Shown here: positions 11,956 through 23,359 of the stretch, piece after piece
How positions within the stretch are numbered: position 1 is the first letter of the stretch
Layout of the letters: each line of letters opens with the position of its first letter
Source of the DNA: Abelmoschus esculentus
Lineage: Eukaryota; Streptophyta; Magnoliopsida; Malvales; Malvaceae
Length of the DNA stretch: 64,000 bases
Assembly: GCA_035048815.1 (NCBI GenBank)
Contig: JAUCBN010000012.1
Span: forward strand, 11,203,001-11,267,000
Direction of reading: 5' to 3'
The notes under the pieces: model-generated
The model's database searches: none
Told to the model about the DNA's origin: nothing
What the model saw: the letters and a program-made list of their open reading frames with translations, nothing else
Translations under genes and position numbers: made by a program

Positions 11956-12860
11956 ATAAGAGCGATACTTACCTTGGTAGTTTTTAACAACTGGGTTTTA
12001 AGACAATTTGATGTTGATAATGAGTTTTTGAATGAAGATTTGTCTAAAGAAATGTACATGTTACAACCACCAGAGTTTGAACAGCTAGGAACTAATGGTG
12101 AAGGACTTGTGTGTAGGCTTAAGAAGTTCTTATACGGACTTAAACAAGCACCTCGTGTGAGGTTTGACAAGTTCAAGACATGCCTTCTGGAAGAATTAAA
12201 ATTTTTATCCTCGAAAACAGATATGTCCCTCTACTTTCGAGAAATGAATGGTCATAAAATGTATGTTATGATATATGTCGACGATGTTGTGGTTATTAGA
12301 TTTAATGAACATAAGATAAATGAAGTGATAAAGAAGATCAATGTGATTTTTTCGTTGAAAGATCTTGGAAAGCTAAGTTTAACTCTCGGAATGAATGTTA
12401 AAATGATTGAAAATGGATTAATTCTGAGTCAGCAGAAACACAATATGGAAGTTTTGCAAAAAGCCATCTTGTATGATGTTGCTCTAGCACCCACGCCAAT
12501 GGTTTTCACACTTAGTCTGTCAACTCATGATGGAGATCTTCATCCTAATGATACTTTGTATCAACAAGTAGCATTAATACTTCAACATATATGCAATACA
12601 CGACGTAATATTCACTTTGCAGTGAACAAGGTAAGCCAATTCATGCTCTCTTCAATAGACAAACATTGGTAATCTGTTAAAAGGATTCTACGGTATCTCA
12701 AGGGAACAATAAATCATGGTTCGATGTTTCAAGCTTCAATGCCATATGAAAAATTAGTTGGATACTCGAATTCAGATTGAGGAACAAGTGTAGATGACAA
12801 ACGATCTATACTTCAAGGTATTGTCTATTTCTTGGAAAGAATCCAATAGATTGGGGAACA
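11956..12860 (+). pseudogene. Ty1/copia polyprotein, part 3: RT palm and RNase H
   Basis: Reads FDVDNEFLNEDLSKEMYM, VCRLKKFLYGLKQAPR, then MIYVDDVVV (catalytic YVDD intact, near 12,275), then FSLKDLGKLSLTLGM and NTRRNIHFAVNKVSQFM. It ends with RNase H region RILRYLKGTINHG and VGYSNSD near 12,770. A stop at 12,670 and another after SNSD break the frame. The terminal RNase H block and a 3' LTR were not found. Together with the two upstream parts this is one old copia copy with two later insertions. Confidence 0.85.
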
Positions 12861-13117
12861 ACTATTACTTTCTATCTGTATTCTTTTCTATCGAAAAAGA
12901 CAAGAAACAAGAGGAATAGAAATTGTCTTAAGGAGTTACCAGTTATATTACAGTCTGCAAGGTTTTTGATATCAACTTCTGAGTGTAAAGATAGCAGCTT
13001 CAACATAGGCCACACTGTCTGATGGAATAGCGTCGTACTACAGCCCTCTCGGTTCTTCAGATGGACCAGATCTTTAACCGCAGTTATAAGCAACCATACT
13101 ATTTGTGGCTGTATGAA
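12861..13117. other. unrecognised segment
   Basis: A 73-residue frame on the minus strand (13,093-12,872) has AVKDLVHLKNREGC near its start, and an internal ggtaac could be a donor site. I do not recognise the protein and cannot tell it from chance. No terminal repeats are visible. Confidence 0.25.
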
Positions 13118-14576
13118 TGTAAAAACCGAGTAGGTTGGGTCAAATCAGATATAAATTATTTTAGGTCAATTTGATGTTTTAATTCGATTTGGGTCAGGTG
13201 TGGGTCAATTTCATATCGGGTTCATTTCGGGTCGAGTCAAAAAGGTTTGGGTTTGAATCAGTTAATTAACAGATTAATTTAGGTTCAAGTAGACTTCAGG
13301 TCGGTTTCATTTCAGGTCGAGTTATTTTGGGTCTTAAATTCGTATTCAGTTTTAATTTTGTACAAACAATCGATTTATTTTGAGTTCTATCATTTTTAGT
13401 GAATTATTTAATGTCTTTCACAAACACGAATCACATTTAAAATAAATATTAGGTATTATAATAAAAAAAAATATCATCATTATTTAAAATATTAGCTTAA
13501 ATTATGAAAATTTAAAACAAAAAAGGTTCGATTTCGGCGAAAAATTTTGTTTAGGGAGTAACGGAAATAAAAATATTATCATATTAAAAAGATTATACTA
13601 AATTAAAAAATATATAAATTAAATAGAGGTTAGTTTTTATTTAAAATAAAATTTTAAGACTCAAATAAAATATCTAATTAAACTAGAAGCATAAAATACA
13701 CACTTAAATGAAACAACTAAATGAAAAACATCTAAAAATAATAATCAGTTAAAAAAGAGGGAAATAACATATTTTTTGAGGGAATATTTTAATTTAATTA
13801 TAAATATCTCTATAGTTTTAACTTTAGATATAACAATTCTTTCCCCACAATAGTAGTTAGTCCTTAAAAATTTTCTTTTATATAAAATTGAATCATATTT
13901 ATTTTGATTTTTCTAATTTTTCTATTAATTTTAATATGCTATGAATTTAAAAGGTAAAAATTAATTTAAATTATAAAAATTAATTTAGATGGTCAAAATT
14001 AAATAATATTAACTTTAAATATAAAAATCAACAATTTAAATATTAATTAAATTAAATATATAAGTCCAATTTTCAAGCCCAAGAATAAGAACAGCTTAAT
14101 TAATTTTTAAAAAAGTCAAAGCCCAATTACCAAACAAAATCCTTAAGCCCAATTTTCTATTCTCTAAACTCAATCCTTAAACTAATTCTCTAAGCTCAAT
14201 ACTAATTTTCTAAGCTCAATCCTTAAACTAATTCTCTAAATTAATTCCCAAAGCCTAAAGCCCTATTCCATAAACTAATTTCCTAAGTCTAATCTCTAAA
14301 CTAATTCTCTAAGCCCAACACAAATCACTTGAGCTCAATCACTAAATTGAATAAAAATAAAATTTAAAGCTTAATTTTTGAGTGATTGGGATTAAATTAA
14401 AAAAATTTAATATATATAATCTGATTTTAATTAAATAAAGACCAAATTAAATAAAAAATAAAATTGGAAGCATAATATTCGAGTGATAAGGATCAAATTA
14501 AAACAATTTTAAAATATATAATATGATTTTAGTTAAATAAGGATCAAATCAAATAAAAAATAAAATTTGAATCTAT
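13118..14576. repeat. GGGTC-rich and AT-rich repeat tract
   Basis: At 13,118-13,340 the phrase gggtca/gggtcg recurs about ten times, as in the subterminal regions of some plant DNA transposons. At 14,070-14,330 a degenerate unit of 12-20 bases (ttctctaagcccaat-like) is repeated. At 14,462-14,585 lies a stretch whose inverted counterpart is at 37,765-37,890. No coding sequence was found. Confidence 0.45.
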
Positions 14577-15433
14577 TCAACTACGATTCGTGTAATTCAT
14601 GATTGAATACATGCAACATGATTATGATGAATAAGAACGAGTGGTGTTATCATAACTGCCTAAACACATGGAATTATGCATGACAAGATCTTATCAAGGT
14701 TACATGACATTCTTAAGCAATCAAATCACAAGTATACTGACGATGAGTGTGTCCAGAGTCACTAAGCCTCGACCTCACACTCTCTCATACCTTGTGTGTT
14801 CGGAGTCACTAAGCATCAGACCTTACACCCTCACATACCTCGAGTGTGATCGGGGTTAATAAGCATTGGACCTCACACTCTCACATACAAGTGGTCCAGA
14901 GTCACTAAGTATCGGAAGCCACTCTTGGGTATCCGGATCACGTACCAACATTCCCATTGTCATATTCGATCACCAACATCATATGTACAAGTAATAATCA
15001 CATGAGCGTAATCAACGATAATATCATATATACAAGTAACCATCACATGATATCATTACAAGTGATCATAAAGTATTTATACAAGTATACCATGCAAGTT
15101 CATATTTTCAATTAAGACATTATATTCACATTTCCCTTTTTAAGTCATACGTATAGTCCAAATTCCCATTTCTCAATTTTACTATTCATTTTTTGTCTAA
15201 AGAGACCCACTTAGGCAATTAACATAATTTATTGACTCCCCTGACTCGAATATTAAAACTTGGATAGATTTGAATGTGTGTACTGATACACCTATAGGGA
15301 GTACCGGAACATCACAAACTCGTATCGATACTCCTCTATCGAGTACCGATACCTAACACATTCAAACAACCTGATTATTTTTCAACTAAGCTTGTATCGA
15401 TACATCAATTTAGTGTATCAGACAAGGTATCTG
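14577..15433 (+). repeat. LTR family F, copy 1 (truncated)
   Basis: Matches 17,838-17,949 plus 20,891-21,650 nearly base for base, starting attcaact(a/t)(c/t)gattcgtg. It includes a tandem array (about 14,745-14,925) of four units of about 55 bases with gagtcactaagcatcgg and cctcacactc. Near its right end it carries GTATCGATAC motifs (15,322-15,331; 15,394-15,403). It is cut at 15,433 by an Athila-like LTR. Confidence 0.65.
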
Positions 15434-15438
15434 GTTCG

Positions 15439-17072
15439 TGTTGTGTAGTGCTATAAATTATGCGAACAAATGTACAAGTATACACAATCGTGCAAGTAAT
15501 AAAGGGTGAGTGAGTATCGTTCCCACGAGGATTAGGAGAAAGTGTAAGTCAATTTTGTCAAGGCAAAAAGGTCACTAACTAAAAGAAAAATAAATAAACT
15601 GGTATAAACAAATGGAAATGAAGTGAATGTGCGGTGGAGTATGGTGAAGGTATAATGATGAAAATGCTATGACAATTAAAGAATGCAAGCAAGCAATTGA
15701 AATTGTCAAGGCAAAATAGAATGGTTGGCGATGACAGGGTGGAAGTATGATAACAGTGTGTGAAGAATATAGTAACGTGATTACAAGTAGACAAGTAAAC
15801 AGAGAAAATACTTTGTAAATGTCAAAGCAAAAGCAAAATGCGAAAATACGAGTAAGCAATATAATATAATAATTCTCGATTGATGAGCTCTACTAAATGA
15901 ATGATGAACTTCTTATGGACTTCTTAACTTTACTCCTCTAAACAACTAGATTCTATATGGCCTATTCACTCGACAAAGTTTCTTAATATGCTCTCGCTCT
16001 CTCGAGTCAAAGGAACTTGATAGTCTAAAATATCACAACATCTCTTCTCGGTCCCAGTAATGACATCTAACCTATCGAAAAGCATACTCCTTTTAGTCGT
16101 TGAAACCCTCACTTAAGTCCCTCTCGAGCACCTAAGGTCAAATAAGGCTCTATTTGTAGTCTAGAACCTATTACTCATGTTAATCCTCTCTCAGTTTCTC
16201 TCGAACGCTAAGGATCTACGGTTAAGTTTCTCTCGAATACCTAGCACTATACCTAACAAAATACACTTTCATGCCTCTTACAAGCTTAAGTAATTTAAAA
16301 CAATGAGCAAAGCAAATAAACAAACATATAGCATGCTAATAAATTCATAAAAAGATAAAGGTTATATCATCCACAAATAACATCCATCAAATAAAGCTAA
16401 ACATGGTGGTATGAAAGTTTTTAAAGACATATCATCCACAAATATCCATATTAACCTCTCAAATATATGAAATAAAGCAAAGGGAAAGGTTGAAAGACAC
16501 CCTCGTTATACGCTACCGCCTGCTTTTTCGACCACCATGGAGACGTTTTAGCGTGCTAGCCCCTCTCGAGTGCCTAACATGTCACTCCCTTCAAGCTCTA
16601 TTAACGTTGGAACCCTTCGGACGGTGGTTGGGGAAAAAAGGTGAAAGCTTTCTCCGCTGCTTTAGCTCACTTTTGTGCCTCGAAATTAGCTCTAAAGGTC
16701 CTCTCAAAGGTAAAGGTTATGGCCAGCCTCACGTAAAACACCAGTCGACACTCTTTAACAAATTATTTTATTGTCTTTTTTTGCAACTTTGGTGTCTCCA
16801 TATTTGCCATGACATTTTTTCTTTGTTTTCCTTCTGCAAATGTCATGATAAATCTCCCTTGCTCCAGCTTTGCTTTACTTACACAACATCAACCACAGCA
16901 TGACCTTCCCTGTAAAATAGAATATATTGTCATACCATAAATGACAAGGCATAATTAACCACTAAATGTAATGATATGATCCTAAATGCATCTAAATGCT
17001 TCTATATACACTTAAATACACTCAATAAATTAAGTAAAGAGGCTCCAAATATAGCCATTTGCGTAGTTATCA
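15439..17072 (-). repeat. Athila-like LTR (element E), minus orientation
   Basis: The left end tgttgtgtagtgctataaa, followed by cgtgcaagtaataaa and gagtatcgttcccacgagg, parallels the LTR ends of elements B and C (for example 57,317-57,420). The right end gttatca is followed by caccccc aaacttg, the inverse of a gtttgggggtg polypurine tract. This marks it as the 3' LTR of a minus-strand element. The frame at 16,490-16,903 has no domain. The bases before it (15,434-15,438, gttcg) have no matching duplication because the other side is truncated. Confidence 0.6.
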
Positions 17073-17837
17073 CACCCCCAAACTTGCTTATCCTCAAGCA
17101 ATGGATATCAACTAGTAGAGAAAAATGTCATGACAATGTTTAAGATCAAGACAGGCAAATGGTTAGAGTTTTATCCCTCAGAAATGTCATGGCATAAACA
17201 TATAAGACTTGTAAAAATTTCAAGAATGCTACTCTCGGACCATATCAATTGCATGTGTGTGTGCGTGAGTGTATCCAATCTATGCTTAGTTAACTTAGAA
17301 AAATTCTAAAGAAAGTTCACTATCCTAACAAAGCATGTTTTCTCATTTAAGCACAACTTTAATACACCCTTAATATATCCGTATTATATTCTCTTTTTTT
17401 AACATAAGCACTGCTACGAGGGGAGCCAGCCTATCACACTACCTTCTACTCTTATCATAGTTATCATTTATTGAAACGCAGTATCCAAGCAATGTCATGA
17501 CAAGTTAAAAGTGCAATGCCACCCTGTGCCTCTTACATTAACTCATATGCACATGGATATGCCATGGCATTGTGGAGCATTCCTCTATAGATATGCCTAA
17601 GCATTTATTCACAATTTTCGAAAGTAAACTAAAGGGAGTTTTCTATCAACATTTAAGTTCATTAAAACATGCTAAGTTGTTCAAGTTTCCATTCTATAAA
17701 AATTTTCTAACTTTCCTAAGCATAGAAAACATATACTCTTAATTCCTCCACGATATGCTCCTCCAAAGCTACATGTCCTCTACATACGGAAAACACCACA
17801 ATTCTGCGCGTTAAGCTAACAAATCTCAATGTGATAC
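17073..17837 (-). mobile_element. element E, 3' untranslated remnant
   Basis: Begins with the inverse of a polypurine tract and cttatcctcaagcaatgg, paralleled at 45,160 (cttgtcctcaagtaatg) and 51,430 (cttgtcctctagcaatg). It therefore represents the region upstream of the 3' LTR in the Athila-like family. No pol sequence remains before the junction at about 17,838. Confidence 0.5.
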
Positions 17838-20800
17838 CTTTATTCAACTATGATTCGTGCAATTCATGATTAAATGCATGCAACAGGATTATGATAAATA
17901 AGAAAGAGTGGTGCTACCATGATCACCTAAATACATGGTATTATGTATGTTTAATCACTAATTTATTCAGGGTTCAAACCAGGATTTTAAATTTTCGTGT
18001 TAATTTTAATAATGGGCTTTATTTCTCATAAAAAATTTAATTAAATCAACCAAAAACCAAAAAATATTATAAATATATGTTTTTTCTCTTTTAATTATAT
18101 ATATTATTTTCTTTCAAAAACCAAAAAAATATTGCTATTGATATTATTACATTAATATGATATTTTGTTTCTTAAAAAAATCATATAAAAATATTATTAT
18201 ATGTTAATTTCATTTGCTTTCTATTATGTTAATATTGTTAATATTATTATATTATTATTAACTTTCGGTTTTCTTTTTTATTTATTATTATTATTATTTA
18301 TTATTGTTATTATTATTATATATTATTATATTATTATATGTTAAATAAATATGGAAAATCTGATCTAAATAATAACCCAAATAAAATAAGAGTCCGAATA
18401 GTTATTAATATAAAGTTCATTACAATATTTAAATCTAATAACAATTACACGAGCCCAACTTAAAAGCCCACACGGATAACCCATTATAACAAAAACCCTA
18501 AACTAACAACCTCTATGTTTCTTGCGCAGCCCATTATGGGTCGTTGGATATGATCTTCATCCAACAACTTAGATCAGAGGAGAAGAAGCGTCCAGAGCTT
18601 CCACGCACCGCACGCGCGCCCGATCGTCTCTATTACGCGCGCGTGTGGCGCACGCGCGCCTCTTCGTATACTCATCAATTCGTCCGGATTTCGGTCGCCG
18701 TCCGATCGCCGGTGATCCCCTCTCGCCGGCCGATTCGTACATGCACAAAGAAATAGATTTGAAAAATTTATACCAAAATTCAGAGCAACTACAACCAAAT
18801 TTTTAGAAGAATTTCAGAAATATCAGAGCCAAAACGCCCAAAAATGTAGAGGAATCAAGCCGAAATATCAGAAATCAGAGGCAATATATATATATATATA
18901 TATATATCAGATGAATACATCCAAAAGATCACAGAGCAACCAATGGGAATTTTGAAGCCTTTTTTCTTTTCGGTTTTTCCTTATAATCGTTCGGTTATAT
19001 AAATCCGAAACAAGCAATGTAATGGGACTTTTTCCCAACCATTTTCATTAATACAAAAATCAAGTATTTTCAGAGGTAAAACCCTCTTCGTTTTTACATC
19101 AAAAGAAAAATAGATCTAGGTTTTTTTTTTATTACCTTCACCGTTTGTCTTCGTGGTGGTTCTCTTCATCGCCGGCGAGAATCCTTGAACCTTCGGTTGT
19201 CGTTGGTGAGCCGAGCCAAGGAAGAGAACCCTCTTTTCTTTTTCTTTTGTTCGGATCGGACAAAAAGGAATTTTGGTTTTGAGTCTTTTAAAAAAGGAAG
19301 GATTTTTTATTGATTTTCGAAAGCTTTTCAAAGAGGTTTTGTTTTTAATCGGGTTAAGGTTTAAAAGTAAAAAAGGGGATTTTTAAGGGTTTTTTAAACT
19401 TACCGGCCACCGTGAGCAGTGGCCGGCGTGATGGTTCACGGTGGTCAGAACTGAGTTTTGTGGTTGTTTTCTGGAAAATTGTATGAACATTAATAATGTT
19501 CTTCAAGTTCATGGTCAAACGAAGAACAAGCAGAGTTATTGTTTTTTTTGTTTCTTTCGAGTTGAAAAATGGCTAAAGAGGGGAGGTGATTTAATTTGTG
19601 TTGTGTTTTATACTTAAGAAACATTTTAAAAATGGACTTATTACCTCTTAAATCCCATCATGTCCATCAAATCTCACTCCGAGTCCCTATGCTTTTGTTT
19701 TGTATTACGATTTCGTCCCCATCTGGTCCATTATCACGATTTTTTATATGGTTTTATTTCGGAAAGGTCCCTCCGTGTCTGGGGGTTCAATTTTAAACCA
19801 TTCCCCCTTTTATAATCACGCTTTGAGGGTCTCAACGTTTTTCAATTATTCCATTTGGGTCACTGTTCGAATTTTTTTCTACCTTTCGATTTTGCCATAA
19901 AACTTTGTCTTTCTTTCGTTTTAGTCATTTTCCAGTGTTTGTTTTCTTTATTTTAGTGATTTTACATTTCTGTTTTTATTTGTTTTTATTCCTTATTATT
20001 GTTTATTTACTTATTTATTTTTGTTACATGTAAATATGTTTGCCTTTCATTATACTTGTATGTTCATCTTAGTGTAACTTTTGTTGTTTACCATGCCATG
20101 TGACCATGCACTTTTATTTATGCATTTTAATTGTGCATACATATTTTTTCATGTTTTATTTATGCATCCTCTTATATTGTTCATATATTTGTGATTAATG
20201 TATTTATCTTTTATGATGTTGTCATCTTATCTACATGCATTTTATATTTTATTTATGTTATTTTACTTGTTTAAATTGTCACACCCGATTACTTATTTAT
20301 TCGATCGTAACGGGTCCGTCTTCCAACGTATTAGTGGTGGTATATGCGTTTACCTTCGAGTAAAGATACGGTAAAAAATAAAATTGAATTCAAAATTTTA
20401 AACAAATCTCAATTTAAATGTCACTTTAAATCATAAAATCTAAAATTAATCAAGTGGTTATTTTGTAAAGGTATCAATTTTTGGGCGGTTTTAAACGCTA
20501 ACACCGTTTTAAATCGTAATCAACTCTCAAACCCATTTTCTTTCAAATCTCTGGTTTTATGGTGTTCGGTCTACCAAAAGTGGCCGGTGGCGACTTTAAC
20601 CCTTTTTTTTAAATCTTTACCTCATTTTTTTAATTCTTTTTAGGTGTTTTCAAACCCTAAATTTTATCTCTAATTTCAACCCTAATCTTCCTAAATCCCC
20701 AATTTTCAAATCGAAACCCTAATTTCAATATTTTCAATTCTAACACATAATTTTTTGAAATTAAACCCTAATTTTCTAATTTTAGGACAATTTTAACTTT

Positions 20801-22697
20801 CCCAATTTTCGAAGTTTCCACTATTGACCTTCTCTTTTTACCTACACTTTTTTACATTTCACTTGAATATTTTTAAAAGGGGTCGCTACAGTATGAAAAG
20901 ATCTTAGCAAGGGTACATGATATTCTTAAGCAATCAAATCACAAGTATATCAACGATGGGTGTGTCCTGAGTCACTAAGCCTCGGACCTAACGCTCTCTC
21001 ATACCTTGGATGTGTTTGGAGTCACTAAGCATCGTACCTCACACCCTTACATACCTCGAGTGTGTCTGGAGTCACTAAGCATCGAACCTCACACACTCAC
21101 ACACAAGTGGTCCAGAGTCACTAAGCATCGAAAGTCACTCTTGGGTATCTAAATCTCATACCAACATTTCCGTAGTCATATTCGATCACCAACATCATAT
21201 GTACAAGTTATAATCACATGATCATAATAAAAAATATCACATATTCAAGTAACCATCACATGACCATATATCATTACAAGTGATCATAAAGTATTTATAC
21301 AAGTATTCCATGCAAGTTCACATTTCCAATCAAGACATCATATTCACATTTCCCTTCTTAAGTCACATGCATAGTCCAAATTCTCATTTCTTAGTTTTAC
21401 TATTTATTTTAGGCCTAAAGAGACACACCCAGGCAATTAACATAATTTATTGACTCCTCAGACTTGAATACTAAAACTTGGAAAGATTTAACTGTGTGTA
21501 TCGATACTCCTATAGGGAGTATCGAAACACCACTCACTCATACCGATACTCCTCCATCGAGTACCAATACCCAACATATTTGAACGGTCTGCTTATTTTT
21601 CCACTAAGCCCATATAGATACACCTATTTGGCATATCGAAACCAGGTATCGGTACAGGACCCACCCGTATTGATACCCGACATCAATAGAATAGTGATAC
21701 CGATACACGTCTGCGTACCGGTACCCAAAATCGATTATAGAATTTCTCAATATGTAGGGGTACCGATACACGGGTGGTCATATCGTTACACTCTCCCTAA
21801 AAGAACCCATTTTTGCCTCACAAGTACCGATACGAGTACTTCCCTGATCGGTACTCGAACCAGATTTTCAGGTCTGAAGCTCAGAAACACATCTTTCACT
21901 ACCTAAATGTCATCTTAAACTTCTCAAAGTTCACCAACAAGATATCTAAGGCTCATCAACTAAGAAATTAGAATCAATTTCAACAAACTATATGCAAAAA
22001 TTCGAATTTCACCATTAAAGCAATTTAAGCTGCCAAACCAATATCAATCATGCACAACTCAAGCAACAACACTATGATCATAAATTTCATAACTCATAGG
22101 AGTTAGAAGTATACTAACCTCAGATTAACAGCAACTCAAGCACTTTCAACACTCTTCAAGCTTTTCCTTTTCTCTTCTCTTTCTCCCTTGAAGGTCCTTT
22201 CAAAGATTTCACTACAACAAACATTGATGAGTGTTAAACCTTAAAGATGAAGATAGAAAGGAGCTAACACAATCTGAGCACTAAAATTTAAGCTTCACAA
22301 CTCAAATTCTTCCTTCCCCTAACACTTTACCAAAACTCATTTGTTCCCACCATTTTAACTCATGTTTACTTTAAAATGTAGATCCTTTTTCAACGAAATG
22401 GGATTTCACCTCTAAAACCCTCAAGTTTTTACCTTTAGCTCTATCCAAAAGAAAAAGGAGAGGAAGGAAAGAGTTTCTGGAGAAGATGGGATCTCACACT
22501 AAGGGAAAAGGGGAATTTCTGCAGGGGAAAAACATCCACTCTTACCCATGTCATAAACTTTGCTATTTACCAACTTACCCCTCCTTTACACTCCAAAAAC
22601 AAAGGGAGACCCAATTAAAGCTCACTAGATCCACATATGAGGCTCAAATCTCGATTTAAATCCGACCTTCTGATTCGATAGAATTCGGGTCGTTACA
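17838..22697 (+). repeat. LTR family F, copy 2, split by insertion H
   Basis: Consists of 17,838-17,949 and 20,891-22,697. The right end reads cgggtcgttaca, a gypsy-type LTR end; no TG start is visible at the left, so it is probably a truncated LTR. It contains the gagtcactaagc tandem array (about 20,955-21,130) and a cluster of GTATCGATAC-like motifs (21,498-21,850). The 142-residue frame at 21,478-21,906 is rich in Tyr-Arg only because of that motif and is not a credible protein. Confidence 0.6.
17950..20890. mobile_element. 2.9-kb LTR-like insertion H in family F
   Basis: A perfect 5-base duplication gtatg flanks it (17,945-17,949; 20,891-20,895), and the joined flanks restore the sequence of copy 1. 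The right end aggggtcgctaca is typical of Tat/Ogre-like LTRs. The left end reads tttaatcac instead of TG, so either the first G is mutated or TG belongs to the insertion with a shorter duplication. A second possible LTR start, tgtcacacccgatta, lies at 20,277. It is probably a solo LTR. No coding domain is present; a GC-rich patch at 18,600-18,730 and (ta)n at 18,886-18,907 lie inside. Confidence 0.5.
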
Positions 22698-23359
22698 AAG
22701 GACATAGGTAAAAGTGGATGAAAATCGTTTGTCCACAAACATTTCCTCTATTGGTATCCCATTTAAAATAATAGATTTAGAGTTTAAGATTTATAGTTAA
22801 AGTTTAAAAAAATTAAGTGTATGATATATTTTTAGGGTATAAATTTTAAGATTTAAAATGTATAAAATAAAATTATGATTTAAAATAACGTAATTAAAGT
22901 ACAAAAAATTTTGTTCGATAAAAGTGAAAATGGTTTTAAACTTGAAGCAGCCTTGTTTGCCGACTTATCCACAATAGATTCTATTTCATGCACCTAGGCA
23001 CCCTAGAAGCTTTTCCAGACTCCAAATTTGCCGGCAGTAGAGGACTCAACTCTCAACAAATAAGACATCATGACATATCATGTTTTTAATTCACCGCTGG
23101 CAGCTATTTCTTTAAACTTTTGTCTATGAACATATCAAAGCCATGCTTCCATCTCAATGGAGGAAAATTTGTCTCAACCTCGGAACATAAACAAATATAC
23201 TTTGTCTACCTTCCGGTTTCTGTCTTGTTATCTCTTGTTGGCTGTCAATTGACCGTCCAAAGTCTAAAAATTTATTTTTATCTCTTGTTGGCTTCAATTG
23301 TCTGTCCAAAGTCTATCAACTTCAGTCATCCCCGACTACTGTCCGTCCTTGCTCCTCCA
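22698..23359 (+). promoter_or_regulatory. upstream region of the ankyrin/PGG gene
   Basis: AT-rich sequence between the end of LTR family F and the gene start. No clear TATA box can be singled out. An in-frame ATG at 23,120 would add 80 hydrophobic residues not seen in the family, so 23,120-23,359 is treated as 5' leader. Confidence 0.4.

Noticed and set aside
16490..16903. 137-residue frame as a gene
   Set aside because: It lies within an Athila-like LTR; no domain and no counterpart in the other LTRs.
21478..21906. 142-residue Tyr/Arg-rich frame as a gene
   Set aside because: It is produced by repetition of the GTATCGATAC motif; no homologous frame survives in the other copy of the repeat.
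23120..23359. upstream ATG of the ankyrin frame as the start
   Set aside because: The 80 extra residues are hydrophobic and unlike the family's N-terminus, whereas the ATG at 23,360 gives the typical opening.
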